NCBI GenBank assembly: GCA_045046905.1
Contig: JASFYU010000099.1
Coordinates: forward strand, 1 to 19,687
Direction: 5' to 3'
DNA length: 19,687 nucleotides
From: JASFYU01 sp045046905
GTDB taxonomy: Bacteria; Bacteroidota; Bacteroidia; Flavobacteriales; Flavobacteriaceae
The stretch's first letter is position 1. Each line of letters starts with the position of its first letter. Under the pieces are notes generated by a model. It was not told the origin of the DNA, searched no databases, and was given only the letters and a program-made list of their open reading frames with translations. The position numbers were made by a program, and so were the translations under genes. Shown here in pieces: positions 6,857 to 15,727 of the stretch.

Positions 6857-9800
6857 TTATATGGTTTCTAATTTTTCTTTTTCTAGACGAACTAATGCTT
6901 GTCTATACTCCTCGGGGAATACTTTTACAAATTTGGGCAGGCAAGTCTCCCAATTCTCCAATATGCGCTGTGCAAGTGGACTCGAGGTGCTGTTGTAGTG
7001 ACTTTCGATTAATTCTCTTAATTGCTTAATATCCTCCTCCTCTTCTACCTTTAGCAAATTCAATGCCTCTGCATTGCATTGTTTTTTAAAGGTGTTTTTC
7101 TCATCAAAGACATATGCGATTCCGCCGCTCATACCAGCACCGAAATTTCGGCCTACTTCTCCAAGGATTACGGCAACACCACCAGTCATATATTCACAAC
7201 CGTGATCACCGATACCTTCAACCACCGCTTTGGCCCCTGAATTACGAACACAGAAACGCTCACCTGCTTTTCCGTTGATATATGCTCTACCTGCGGTTGC
7301 ACCATATAAGGTTACATTACCTGTAATCACATTTTCTTCGGGTATTATCGTTGATTTGTCAGGCACTTTGATAACTAATTTGGCGCCTGAAAGCCCTTTT
7401 CCAAGGTAATCATTGGTGTTGCCATTGACTGTCATGGTTAGGCCTCTGGTGGCAAAGGCTCCAAAGCTTTGTCCTGCGGAACCCGTAAAGTTTAACCGTA
7501 AGGTATTTATAGGAAGACCTTGGGCTCCGTATATTTTAGAAATTTCGTTACTGATAATTGCTCCCACTGCCCTGTCTGTATTATGAATGGGAAAATCGAG
7601 ACTCAATTTCTCCTTTCTAAACAAAGACGGATTCGCTTTTTCGATAATCTGAAATTCGATAGATTTATCGATATGATGTTGTTGTTTCTGGGTATTATAG
7701 AACTTGGTGCCTGCCGGTACATCTACCTGATGTAGAATAGGTGTCAAATCTATTCCCGCCGATTTATAGTGGTCTACGGCTTTTTTACGATCTAATTTTT
7801 GGACCTGCCCGACCATTTTATTTATGGTCTTGAAGCCGAGTTGGGCCATGATTTCACGTAGTTCTTGCGCCACGAAATACATATAATTGACTACGTGTTC
7901 GGGTTTCCCCTTAAATTTTTTGCGTAACTCGGGGTTTTGAGTGGCGATACCTACTGGGCAGGTGTTCAAGTGGCATACGCGCATCATGATACAGCCTGAA
8001 GCTACTAGAGGGGCGGTGGCAAAACCGAATTCTTCGGCGCCTAGTAAGCAGGCAATAGCAACATCTCTACCTGTTTTTAATTGTCCGTCACATTCTAGAA
8101 CAATTCTGTTTCGAAGGTCGTTCATGACTAGGGTTTGCTGTGCTTCGGCAATACCAAGCTCCCAAGGCAGTCCTGCATGCTTCAATGAGGTCAATGGCGA
8201 TGCGCCCGTACCACCGTCAAATCCGGAGATTAATATGACGTCGGCTTTGGCCTTGGCAACACCAGCGGCAACGGTACCTACGCCTACTTCAGATACTAAT
8301 TTCACATTGATCCGCGCCTTTCTATTGGCTGATTTTAGATCATAAATCAATTGTGAAAGATCTTCAATCGAATAAATATCGTGATGAGGTGGTGGGGATA
8401 TTAAGCCCACATAGGGTGTAGAATTTCTAGTTTTTGCAATTGCAGGGTTTACCTTGGGGCCAGGCAGTTGTCCGCCCTCACCCGGTTTTGCACCCTGTGC
8501 CATTTTAATCTGTATCTCCTTGGCACTGGTCAGGTAATTTGAAGTGACTCCAAAACGACCTGAGGCAACTTGCTTTATAGCGCTATTTCGCCAATCGCCA
8601 GTGGCATTTTTATAAAAACGATCTTCATCTTCACCGCCTTCGCCTGAATTGCTTTTTCCTCCGATCCGGTTCATGGCGATAGCCAAATTCTCATGGGCTT
8701 CTTTACTGATTGATCCGTAGGACATCGCTCCTGTTTTGAAACGTTTGACGATTTCGGTCCAGGGTTCGACCTCATCGATATCAATGGGGTCATAATTTGA
8801 GAATTCGAACAGCCCGCGAATGGTCATCAGATTTTTTGACTGCTCATTAATCATGGTCGAGAACTCTTTGTAGGTCTCAGGCTCGTTACCACGAACTGCT
8901 TTTTGAAGTTTTGCAATGGATAAAGGGTTGAACATATGCTTTTCGCCACTTCTTCTCCATCGATATTCACCACCGATTTCTAAGTCTAAATTGGCGGCCA
9001 CTTGTTTTTTGGCAAATGCCTTTTGATGTCTTTTGGCAATTTCTTTTTCTATTTCATACAAGCCAATACCTTGTATTCTTGTCGGGGTATTTGGAAAATA
9101 CTTGTCTACAGTCTTGGTGTTTATTCCGATACACTCGAACAATTGTGAACCGCGATAGGAGTTCAATGTAGAGATGCCTATCTTGTTCATCACCTTGAGA
9201 ATACCTTTGCCAATCGCTTTGTTATAATTCTCTATTGCCTCATCGAAGGTGAATTCGGTAATATCATTTTCTTCAATCTGTTCGCCAATAATCTCATTGA
9301 CCAAATACGGGTTTATAGCACTGGCTCCAAAACCGAAAAGCGATGCAAAATGATGTACCTCTCGAGGCTCGGCAGATTCGATTATGATGCTGAGTTTAGA
9401 ACGTTTTCCTAGGCGTTGAAGGCCATTGTTTACAAAAGAACATGCCAGTAACGCCGGTATAGGAGCTTTTTTATCATTGACATTTCTGTCTGATAATATG
9501 ATAATGTTGGTATTTTCATCTATGGCTTTTGAAGCTTGTTTCAGGATAGATTCCAAGGCATCTTCTAGGCCATTGTGCCCTTTCTCTATCTCATAGAGCA
9601 TAGAAATGGAAACCACTTTGTAATCTGGACTCGCGTCATAGTTCTTTATCTTGTCTAAATCCTCTTTTGAGATAACGGGATTCATAATTTTGAGTTTTCT
9701 GCAGGGTAGTTCAGTAAAATCAAAAATATTATGGTCACTGCCCAGAGTAAGGCTAATATCGGTGATCAATTCTTCTCGTATACCGTCTAAAGGTGGATTG

Positions 9801-11365
9801 GTCACCTGTGCAAACAGTTGTTGAAAATAATTGTAAATAAGTTGTGGGCGATCAGATAATACGGCTATAGGAGTATCTGACCCCATAGAACCAATGGGTT
9901 CTTTGGCAGTTTTACCCATAGGAAGAATTATGGTGTTGATGTCTTCTAAGGTGTAGCCAAAAACTGATTTTCTTTTTTCCAAGGTGGCTTCTCCTAAAAA
10001 GAGGGGGCAATCATTGTACGGAATATCTTTTAAGTGCACTAAATTCTTATCTAACCATTTCTTATAGGGGTAGCGTTGGGCGATTTCTTCTTTGATTTCC
10101 TCATCGTTAATGATGCGGCTCTCCTCCATATTTACCAAAAACATTTTTCCGGGTTCTAAGCGACCGTGGAAGGCTATATTCTCTGGAGCGATGTCTAATA
10201 CACCTGTCTCGGAAGACATGATGACATAGCCATCTTTGGTGACTGAATATCTAGAGGGGCGTAGGCCGTTCCTGTCGAGGACGGCACCAATGTAATTGCC
10301 ATCGGTAAAAGGAATTGATGCAGGGCCATCCCAGGGTTCCATCATACAGGAATGGTACTCGTAGAATGCTTTTTTTGCCTCGGGCATATCGGGGTTTTTC
10401 TCCCAAGCTTCGGGTACGAGTATCATCATGACTTCGGGTAATGAACGGCCGGTCATCAAGAGCAGTTCGACGACCATATCCATTGTTGCGGAATCTGATT
10501 TTCCTGGTAGTATTATGGGTAGTATATTCTTAATTTCGTCTCCGAACCAATCACTTTTCATCAGCTCCGCCCTTGATCGCATTCGTGATACATTGCCACG
10601 TAAGGTATTTATCTCACCGTTATGGCACATATACCTAAAGGGTTGCGCCAAATCCCAGGTGGGGAATGTGTTGGTAGAGAATCGTTGATGTACAAGTGAT
10701 AAGCGGGTTACTACTCTGGGATCTATCAGGTCTGTATAATAAAGACTAATGTCTTTTGGCATCAACAAGCCTTTAAAGATGATAATCTTCGTAGAAAGAC
10801 TGGGAACGTAAAAGAACTGGCTTTCCGATAGTTTTGAATTGAAAATGCTATGTTCGGTAACTTTTCTTGCAATGAACAATTTTAGATTGAAGTTGAAATA
10901 ATCTTGTTCATCATTCTTTTTGGCTACGAATAACTGCTTTACAAAAGGTTCAGTCTCCATCGCGATTCTACCCGGAATAGAGCGATTTACTGGCACGTCT
11001 CGCCATCCTAAAAGTCGAAGCCCTTGTTTTTTAATATTTTCCTCAAAAACTGAAATACAAAAGTTGCGTTGATTTTCTTTTTGCGGTAAAAAAACGTTGC
11101 TTACCGCATATTCTCCATTTTTTGGTAATTCAAATTTGCAGACCTCTTTGAAGAAATCATGTGGAATATCGATTAAAATACCAGCTCCATCACCCGTTTT
11201 TCCATCTGAACTTACGGCGCCTCGGTGTTCTAACTTATCTAGTATTTCGAGGGCCTTGTGTATAATGTCGTTGGATTTTATTCCTTTTAGACTACAAATA
11301 AATCCTGCGCCACAGTTATCATGTTCAAATTCTGGTAGATATAATCCTTGTTTCCTCAACTTCAT
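6857..11365 (-). CDS. gltB: Glutamate synthase large subunit
   Basis: The 1502-residue protein converts glutamine plus 2-oxoglutarate to two glutamates, completing the GS-GOGAT ammonia assimilation route. Its N-terminus EFEHDNCGAGF places the glutaminase nucleophile at Cys18, so maturation would remove a 17-residue propeptide, as is normal for this Ntn-type amidotransferase domain. LVHQRFSTNTFPTW and CHNGEINTLRGN lie in that domain. The FMN/synthase domain contains KPGEGGQLPG and GFDGGTGASP. The 3Fe-4S cluster motif CIMMRVCHLNTCP lies near residues 1125-1137. The C-terminal part (about 1250-1480) is the glycine-rich GXGXG beta-helix. All expected domains are present and the length is normal. 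The ATG at 11365 is followed directly by the conserved propeptide. Confidence 0.97.
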   Translation of the reverse strand: MKLRKQGLYLPEFEHDNCGAGFICSLKGIKSNDIIHKALEILDKLEHRGAVSSDGKTGDGAGILIDIPHDFFKEVCKFELPKNGEYAVSNVFLPQKENQRNFCISVFEENIKKQGLRLLGWRDVPVNRSIPGRIAMETEPFVKQLFVAKKNDEQDYFNFNLKLFIARKVTEHSIFNSKLSESQFFYVPSLSTKIIIFKGLLMPKDISLYYTDLIDPRVVTRLSLVHQRFSTNTFPTWDLAQPFRYMCHNGEINTLRGNVSRMRSRAELMKSDWFGDEIKNILPIILPGKSDSATMDMVVELLLMTGRSLPEVMMILVPEAWEKNPDMPEAKKAFYEYHSCMMEPWDGPASIPFTDGNYIGAVLDRNGLRPSRYSVTKDGYVIMSSETGVLDIAPENIAFHGRLEPGKMFLVNMEESRIINDEEIKEEIAQRYPYKKWLDKNLVHLKDIPYNDCPLFLGEATLEKRKSVFGYTLEDINTIILPMGKTAKEPIGSMGSDTPIAVLSDRPQLIYNYFQQLFAQVTNPPLDGIREELITDISLTLGSDHNIFDFTELPCRKLKIMNPVISKEDLDKIKNYDASPDYKVVSISMLYEIEKGHNGLEDALESILKQASKAIDENTNIIILSDRNVNDKKAPIPALLACSFVNNGLQRLGKRSKLSIIIESAEPREVHHFASLFGFGASAINPYLVNEIIGEQIEENDITEFTFDEAIENYNKAIGKGILKVMNKIGISTLNSYRGSQLFECIGINTKTVDKYFPNTPTRIQGIGLYEIEKEIAKRHQKAFAKKQVAANLDLEIGGEYRWRRSGEKHMFNPLSIAKLQKAVRGNEPETYKEFSTMINEQSKNLMTIRGLFEFSNYDPIDIDEVEPWTEIVKRFKTGAMSYGSISKEAHENLAIAMNRIGGKSNSGEGGEDEDRFYKNATGDWRNSAIKQVASGRFGVTSNYLTSAKEIQIKMAQGAKPGEGGQLPGPKVNPAIAKTRNSTPYVGLISPPPHHDIYSIEDLSQLIYDLKSANRKARINVKLVSEVGVGTVAAGVAKAKADVILISGFDGGTGASPLTSLKHAGLPWELGIAEAQQTLVMNDLRNRIVLECDGQLKTGRDVAIACLLGAEEFGFATAPLVASGCIMMRVCHLNTCPVGIATQNPELRKKFKGKPEHVVNYMYFVAQELREIMAQLGFKTINKMVGQVQKLDRKKAVDHYKSAGIDLTPILHQVDVPAGTKFYNTQKQQHHIDKSIEFQIIEKANPSLFRKEKLSLDFPIHNTDRAVGAIISNEISKIYGAQGLPINTLRLNFTGSAGQSFGAFATRGLTMTVNGNTNDYLGKGLSGAKLVIKVPDKSTIIPEENVITGNVTLYGATAGRAYINGKAGERFCVRNSGAKAVVEGIGDHGCEYMTGGVAVILGEVGRNFGAGMSGGIAYVFDEKNTFKKQCNAEALNLLKVEEEEDIKQLRELIESHYNSTSSPLAQRILENWETCLPKFVKVFPEEYRQALVRLEKEKLETI

Positions 11366-11382
11366 AAATTATGGTATTTGCT

Positions 11383-11390
11383 CAAAAATA
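11383..11390 (-). promoter_or_regulatory. Candidate -7 element for gltBD
   Basis: The minus strand reads TATTTTTG, matching TAnnTTTG, with a predicted transcript start near 11377 and a leader of about 12 bases before the gltB ATG. There is no TTTG at -33. An alternative start from the same word at 11656-11649 would give a leader of about 275 bases containing the inverted repeat. Confidence 0.3.
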
Positions 11391-11592
11391 GCATTCTTAG
11401 TGAACTATCTATACTGATTTTAAAGAAAGTCAGCAAAAAATTTAACGTTTTGAATAAAATGTCAATAAATATGTATTATTGAAGTTTTGACTGTGCTTAT
11501 TTGCGATTATGATAAATCAAAGGAAAGCCTAAATCAAAATCAATATATATAAGGGTAATTGATGTAAGAAGGTGGAATTTACTCTATTGATG

Positions 11593-11659
11593 CCCTATAT
11601 TTTTGACAGTAAAGGGTAAATTTACGTAATTATATTTATCTACCCCCTCAAAAATAGGG
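11593..11659. repeat. Long interrupted inverted repeat in the gltB upstream region
   Basis: The left arm CCCTATATTTTTGA (11593-11606) pairs with the right arm TCAAAAATAGGG (11648-11659): 12 base pairs with a 2-base bulge. The 41-bp centre holds the perfect palindrome GTAAATTTAC (11616-11625). There is no T tract on either side, so it does not look like an ordinary terminator. It could be a leader structure of gltB or a pair of binding sites. Confidence 0.45.
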
Positions 11660-11678
11660 TATTGGCTAGTAAGCTGAA

Positions 11679-12821
11679 TTAAATTTTTAGAATGCTTCTT
11701 GAAATGACTATCTTTTGTATTTCAGAAGTACCCTCGTAAATCTGTGTAATCTTAGCATCTCGCATTAGGCGTTCAACATGATAATCTTTTACAAAACCAT
11801 TGCCGCCATGAATTTGTACGGCTTCTATCGTAGTGTCCATGGCAATTTGTGAGGCATATAATTTCGCCATGGCGCTAGAAAGGTCATAATTAAGGCCCAT
11901 ATCTTTTTCCCATGCTGCTTTGTATACCAAATACCTAGTTGCTTCGATTTGCGTGTGCATATCGGCCAATTTAAATGCAATGGCCTGATGATTCGCAATT
12001 TCTGTGCCAAAGGTTTTTCTTTCTTGCGCATATTTTTTAGCTAGTTCATATGCCCCGGCGGCTATGCCCAAAGCCTGGGCGGCAATTCCGATTCGTCCTC
12101 CGGCAAGGGTTTTCATGGCGAATTTAAATCCGAAACCGTCCTCTCCAATGCGATTTTTTTTAGGCACTTTCACATCATTGAAATTTAGTGAATGTGTGTC
12201 GCTTCCACGTATGCCTAGCTTGTTTTCTTTGGGTCCTATTTCAAAACCATCCATTCCTTTTTCGACGATTAAAACGTTAATGCCTTTGTGGTTCTTATCT
12301 TTATCGGTTTGGGCCATGACCAGATATACTTCGGCTGTACTGCCATTGGTTATCCAATTTTTTGTTCCGTTCAATATATAATGGTCGCCTTTATCTAAAG
12401 CAGTAGTTTTTTGCGATGTGGCATCACTGCCGGCTTCTGGTTCTGACAAGCAGAAGGCTCCAAGGATTTCTCCTGATGCCAAACGGGTCAAATATTTTTG
12501 TTTCTGTTCTTCGTTTCCGAAATGTTCTAGACCCCAGCAGACCAAAGAATTGTTTACCGATACGATGACCGAGGCAGAAGCATCCACTTTTGACAGTTCT
12601 TCCATCAAGATTACGTATGATAGTGTATCAAGTCCACTACCTCCATATTTTGGGTTCACCATCATTCCCATAAACCCAAGTTCTCCCATTTTTTTTACCT
12701 GATCCGTCGGAAATTTTTGGGCATCGTCTCTTTCTATGATCCCGGGGAGTAGTTCGTTCTGAGCAAAATCTCTTGCGGCCTGTTGTATCATTAATTGTTC
12801 TTCGGATAGAGTAAAGTCCAT
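11679..12821 (-). CDS. Acyl-CoA dehydrogenase
   Basis: A FAD-dependent acyl-CoA dehydrogenase of 380 residues from the chosen start. It carries out alpha,beta-dehydrogenation of acyl-CoA and passes electrons to electron-transferring flavoprotein. Visible marks are AFCLSEPEAGSDA and NGTKNWITNG (flavin and substrate contacts), RIGIAAQALGIA, QIHGGNG, and the C-terminal QIYEGTSEIQ with Glu363 as the likely catalytic base. It looks like a short/medium-chain (butyryl-CoA-type) enzyme; chain length cannot be fixed. An upstream in-frame ATG at 12848 would add nine residues. I prefer 12821 because MDFTLSEEQ is the usual N-terminus and because a TATATTTG element at 12858-12851 would start transcription at or after the upstream ATG. 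It stands alone between gltB and the divergent dehydrogenase gene. Confidence 0.93.
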   Translation of the reverse strand: MDFTLSEEQLMIQQAARDFAQNELLPGIIERDDAQKFPTDQVKKMGELGFMGMMVNPKYGGSGLDTLSYVILMEELSKVDASASVIVSVNNSLVCWGLEHFGNEEQKQKYLTRLASGEILGAFCLSEPEAGSDATSQKTTALDKGDHYILNGTKNWITNGSTAEVYLVMAQTDKDKNHKGINVLIVEKGMDGFEIGPKENKLGIRGSDTHSLNFNDVKVPKKNRIGEDGFGFKFAMKTLAGGRIGIAAQALGIAAGAYELAKKYAQERKTFGTEIANHQAIAFKLADMHTQIEATRYLVYKAAWEKDMGLNYDLSSAMAKLYASQIAMDTTIEAVQIHGGNGFVKDYHVERLMRDAKITQIYEGTSEIQKIVISRSILKI

Positions 12822-12850
12822 AATAGGTGTGATATTGCTAAATTTCATTG

Positions 12851-12858
12851 CAAATATA
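12851..12858 (-). promoter_or_regulatory. -7 element of the acyl-CoA dehydrogenase promoter
   Basis: The minus strand reads TATATTTG, a full match to TAnnTTTG. Transcription would start near 12845, leaving a leader of about 24 bases before the ATG at 12821. At the -33 spacing there is only an A/T-rich run, not a clear TTTG. Confidence 0.5.
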
Positions 12859-13089
12859 CGGGTATGTTTTAGGTTTTTTAAAAATAAAGGGGCATTTTGT
12901 ATGAATTTAATAATTCGGTCATTCTGAATAAAGCCTTAGAACCATGGCGATACTTTGATTTGTTGGCTATGGTCGATAATCGTAATTGATTCATGAAATT
13001 ATGAGACAGTACTGACCCCGAAAAAAGATATATAATGATGAGGCTCGAGAAAGGTGTTAGGTGTCTTAATTAAAGTTAAATCAATTACA

Positions 13090-14322
13090 GTGAAAGAATT
13101 ACTACGAATATATGAGAATAAGAAGCCTGAAATTGTTTTTAACTGGAAAGACCCAGAAACGGAGGCTGAAGGTTGGACGGTAACAAACTCTCTTCGTGGA
13201 GGTGCTGCCGACGGAGGAACAAGAATGCGCGAGGGCCTCGATTTGAATGAAGTGCTCTCCTTGGCCAAGACCATGGAGGTTAAGTTTACGGTTTCTGGCC
13301 CGCCGATTGGGGGTGCTAAATCGGGGATAAATTTCAACCCTAATGACCCTAGAAAGAGGGGCGTTTTAAAGCGGTGGTACCATGCGGTAGCACCACTATT
13401 AAAAAGGTATTATGGTACTGGCGGTGATTTAAACGTCGATGAAATTCTTGAGGTGATTCCGATAACCGAAGAAGCAGGGGTCTGGCATCCGCAAGAAGGG
13501 GTTTTTAACGGTCATTTTAGACCTACTGAAGCCGATAAAATCAATAGGATTGGGCAACTTCGGCAAGGGGTGGTAAAACCATTGGAGAGTGCGCAATATT
13601 CTCCTGCGGTCGGGCGTAAATATACAATTGCCGATATGATAACAGGTTTCGGCGTTGCCGAGGCGGTGAGACATTACTATACTATTTTCGGAGGTAATAT
13701 TATGGGTAAAAGAGCGGTAGTGCAAGGTTTTGGAACAGTTGGGTCGGCCGCCGCCTTCTATTTGTCGCAGATGGGTGCGAAAATTGTCGGAATCATCGAT
13801 AGAGCGGGTGGAGTTATCGATGAGGGTGGCTTCTCTTTTGAAGAGATTCAACAGTTTTTCCTTAATAAAAAGGGCAATAATTTGATGGCCGGTGCCAACC
13901 ATATGATACCTTTTGATGAAATCAATGAGCGTATTTGGAAGCTTCCGGCCGAGGTGTTCGTACCCTGTGCCGCATCAAGGTTAATAACAAAAGACCAAAT
14001 TATTAGTATGATAGGTACGGGTCTTGAAGTAATCTCATGTGGTGCAAACGTGCCCTTTGCGGATGAGGAGATTTTTTTTGGCCCAATTATGGAATACACA
14101 GATGGCCGTATTAGTCTTATTCCTGATTTCATATCTAATTGTGGTATGGCAAGGGTCTTTGCCTATTTTATGGAAAAAAGAGTGGGTATAGATGATAATT
14201 TAATATTTAATGATACGTCGAATACCATTCGAGAAGCAATTTTGAATATCTTTAGGCAAAATCCTTATAGGACTAATTTGAGTGAAACAGGATTTGAAAT
14301 TGCATTGAAACAACTGATATAA
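13090..14322 (+). CDS. Glu/Leu/Phe/Val dehydrogenase family protein, probably glutamate dehydrogenase
   Basis: The protein has 410 residues from the chosen GTG. This family reversibly deaminates an amino acid to its 2-oxo acid with NAD(P)+. The catalytic region shows PPIGGAKSGI with Lys77, and YGTGGDLNVDE with Asp113. The Rossmann motif GFGTVGS is at 213-219, and CAASR and GANVPF lie in the cofactor domain. I take GTG at 13090 because MKELLRIYENKKPEIVFNWK is the usual N-terminus. The longer reading from GTG at 13054 adds twelve residues without family character. Substrate is uncertain: the family name covers four amino acids, and glutamate is inferred from relatives. It is followed after 16 bp by nhaD. 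Divergent orientation to the acyl-CoA dehydrogenase gives a shared upstream region of about 270 bp. Confidence 0.88.
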   Translation: MKELLRIYENKKPEIVFNWKDPETEAEGWTVTNSLRGGAADGGTRMREGLDLNEVLSLAKTMEVKFTVSGPPIGGAKSGINFNPNDPRKRGVLKRWYHAVAPLLKRYYGTGGDLNVDEILEVIPITEEAGVWHPQEGVFNGHFRPTEADKINRIGQLRQGVVKPLESAQYSPAVGRKYTIADMITGFGVAEAVRHYYTIFGGNIMGKRAVVQGFGTVGSAAAFYLSQMGAKIVGIIDRAGGVIDEGGFSFEEIQQFFLNKKGNNLMAGANHMIPFDEINERIWKLPAEVFVPCAASRLITKDQIISMIGTGLEVISCGANVPFADEEIFFGPIMEYTDGRISLIPDFISNCGMARVFAYFMEKRVGIDDNLIFNDTSNTIREAILNIFRQNPYRTNLSETGFEIALKQLI

Positions 14323-14338
14323 TAAAAATCAACCGAGT

Positions 14339-15676
14339 ATGGAGACAATCATCATCATTATATTTTTAGTAGGCTATTTAGCCATTACCCTAGAGCATAA
14401 CCTTAAAATTGATAAACTGATACCGGCCTTGGCTATGATGGCCGTTTTATGGGCTGTTATTGCACTGTCTCATATGCCTGTTTTTGAGGTGAATACAGAA
14501 CTAAGAGAGCTTGAGCCTACACATATTGATGAAATACTCCTGCACCATCTGGGTAAAACAGCGGAAATACTGTTTTTCTTACTCGGTGCAATGACCATTG
14601 TTGAAATCATTGATTATTTTGATGGTTTCGCAACTATTAAAGGTTTTATTCGAACAAAAAGTAAGCGTAAGTTATTGTGGCTGTTCTCTATATTGGCATT
14701 TATTCTTTCAGCCATCATCGATAACTTAACGGCTACTATTGTATTGATTACCATTTTGCAAAAGGTTATAAAAGATAGGGATACAAGACTGTGGTTTGCC
14801 GGTATGGTTATCATTGCCGCGAATGCCGGGGGCGCATGGTCTCCGATAGGGGATGTTACCACGACTATGCTATGGATCGCCAATAAGGTTTCTGCATTAC
14901 AGCTAATCGAACATGTTTTGATTCCGTCTATTGTTTGTATGGTAGTGCCTGTTTTGGTTGCGAGTAGGTTCAAGGCTTTTAGCGGTGATATAGAAAGTGA
15001 TATCGACAGTTTAGAGAGTCCGAAATCTAGGTTTGGATCCACCATGCTTTATCTGGGCTTAGGTGCAATTGTATTTGTGCCGATCTTTAAGACTGTAACA
15101 CATTTGCCGCCTTATGTGGGTATGATGTTGTCCTTGGCGTTAGTAGCAACATTTGCTGAAATATATAGTGGTACAAAATTCAGTATATCTAATGTAGAGG
15201 GTGAAGGAGATGATACCGTAGGGTACCATAGTCCTGTACACGCCGCGCTATCAAAAATCGAACTGCCCAGTATTTTATTTTTCTTGGGAATACTTTTGGC
15301 GGTAGCCGCCCTAGAATCACTTGGTATGTTGTTCCATTACGCAGAAAGCCTAAATGCCGCCATACCCGATTCGGATATTGTAGTCTTACTTTTTGGTGTG
15401 GGTTCTGCCGTCATCGACAATGTTCCTTTGGTCGCCGCAAGTATGGGCATGTTCTCAGAGAGTTTGGACGACCCTTTATGGCATTTTATTGCCTATTCTG
15501 CCGGTACTGGTGGTAGTATGTTGATTATAGGATCGGCTGCGGGAGTAGTAGCCATGGGGATGGAGAAGATAAATTTCTTTTGGTATCTTAAGAAAATAGC
15601 ATGGTTGGCCATGATAGGTTTTTTGGCCGGGGCAATAGTCTTTGTCTTGATGCGAGATTTTGTACTGAACACATAA
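14339..15676 (+). CDS. nhaD: Na+/H+ antiporter NhaD
   Basis: The 445-residue inner-membrane protein has about eleven to twelve hydrophobic helices and belongs to the NhaD antiporter family (ion transporter superfamily). NhaD exports Na+ (or Li+) in exchange for H+ and matters for salt and alkali tolerance. Characteristic stretches are FFLLGAMTIVEIIDYFDGF, SAIIDNLTATIV (about 124-135, with Asp129) and ANAGGAWSPIGDVTT (about 161-175). The second half has a matching SAVIDNVPLVAAS, the internal repeat expected of the inverted-repeat fold. It lies 16 bp after the dehydrogenase gene and 51 bp before exbB, so it is probably co-transcribed with the former. The length is complete. Confidence 0.93.
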   Translation: METIIIIIFLVGYLAITLEHNLKIDKLIPALAMMAVLWAVIALSHMPVFEVNTELRELEPTHIDEILLHHLGKTAEILFFLLGAMTIVEIIDYFDGFATIKGFIRTKSKRKLLWLFSILAFILSAIIDNLTATIVLITILQKVIKDRDTRLWFAGMVIIAANAGGAWSPIGDVTTTMLWIANKVSALQLIEHVLIPSIVCMVVPVLVASRFKAFSGDIESDIDSLESPKSRFGSTMLYLGLGAIVFVPIFKTVTHLPPYVGMMLSLALVATFAEIYSGTKFSISNVEGEGDDTVGYHSPVHAALSKIELPSILFFLGILLAVAALESLGMLFHYAESLNAAIPDSDIVVLLFGVGSAVIDNVPLVAASMGMFSESLDDPLWHFIAYSAGTGGSMLIIGSAAGVVAMGMEKINFFWYLKKIAWLAMIGFLAGAIVFVLMRDFVLNT

Positions 15677-15727
15677 TTTAATCGATAAAATACCGTTATT
15701 AAAGCAACTATTAATTAGAGAACATAT

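Larger units (their letters stand above)
11366..11678. other. Non-coding region between gltB and the acyl-CoA dehydrogenase gene
   Basis: This 313-bp A/T-rich gap shows no coding sequence. It includes a minus-strand TATTTTTG (11390-11383) just before gltB, a second TATTTTTG (11656-11649) at the far end, a 10-bp palindrome GTAAATTTAC (11616-11625) and a long interrupted inverted repeat (11593-11659). It should contain the gltBD promoter and control region. I found no convincing intrinsic terminator for the upstream acyl-CoA dehydrogenase gene. Confidence 0.6.

Noticed and set aside
11641..11661. TACCC/GGGTA arms as a terminator for the acyl-CoA dehydrogenase gene
   Set aside because: The stem is only 5 bp with an 11-base loop and no T tract on the minus strand; the longer inverted repeat explains this stretch better.
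13003..13030. GACAGTACTGACCCC followed by an A-rich run as a possible mobile-element end, also resembling 5196-5212
   Set aside because: The similarity to 5196-5212 is mainly the low-complexity AAAAAAGATAT, and no transposase or second repeat is present.
13429..13902. A 157-residue open frame on the minus strand
   Set aside because: It lies wholly inside the Glu/Leu/Phe/Val dehydrogenase gene, which has clear catalytic motifs on the plus strand.
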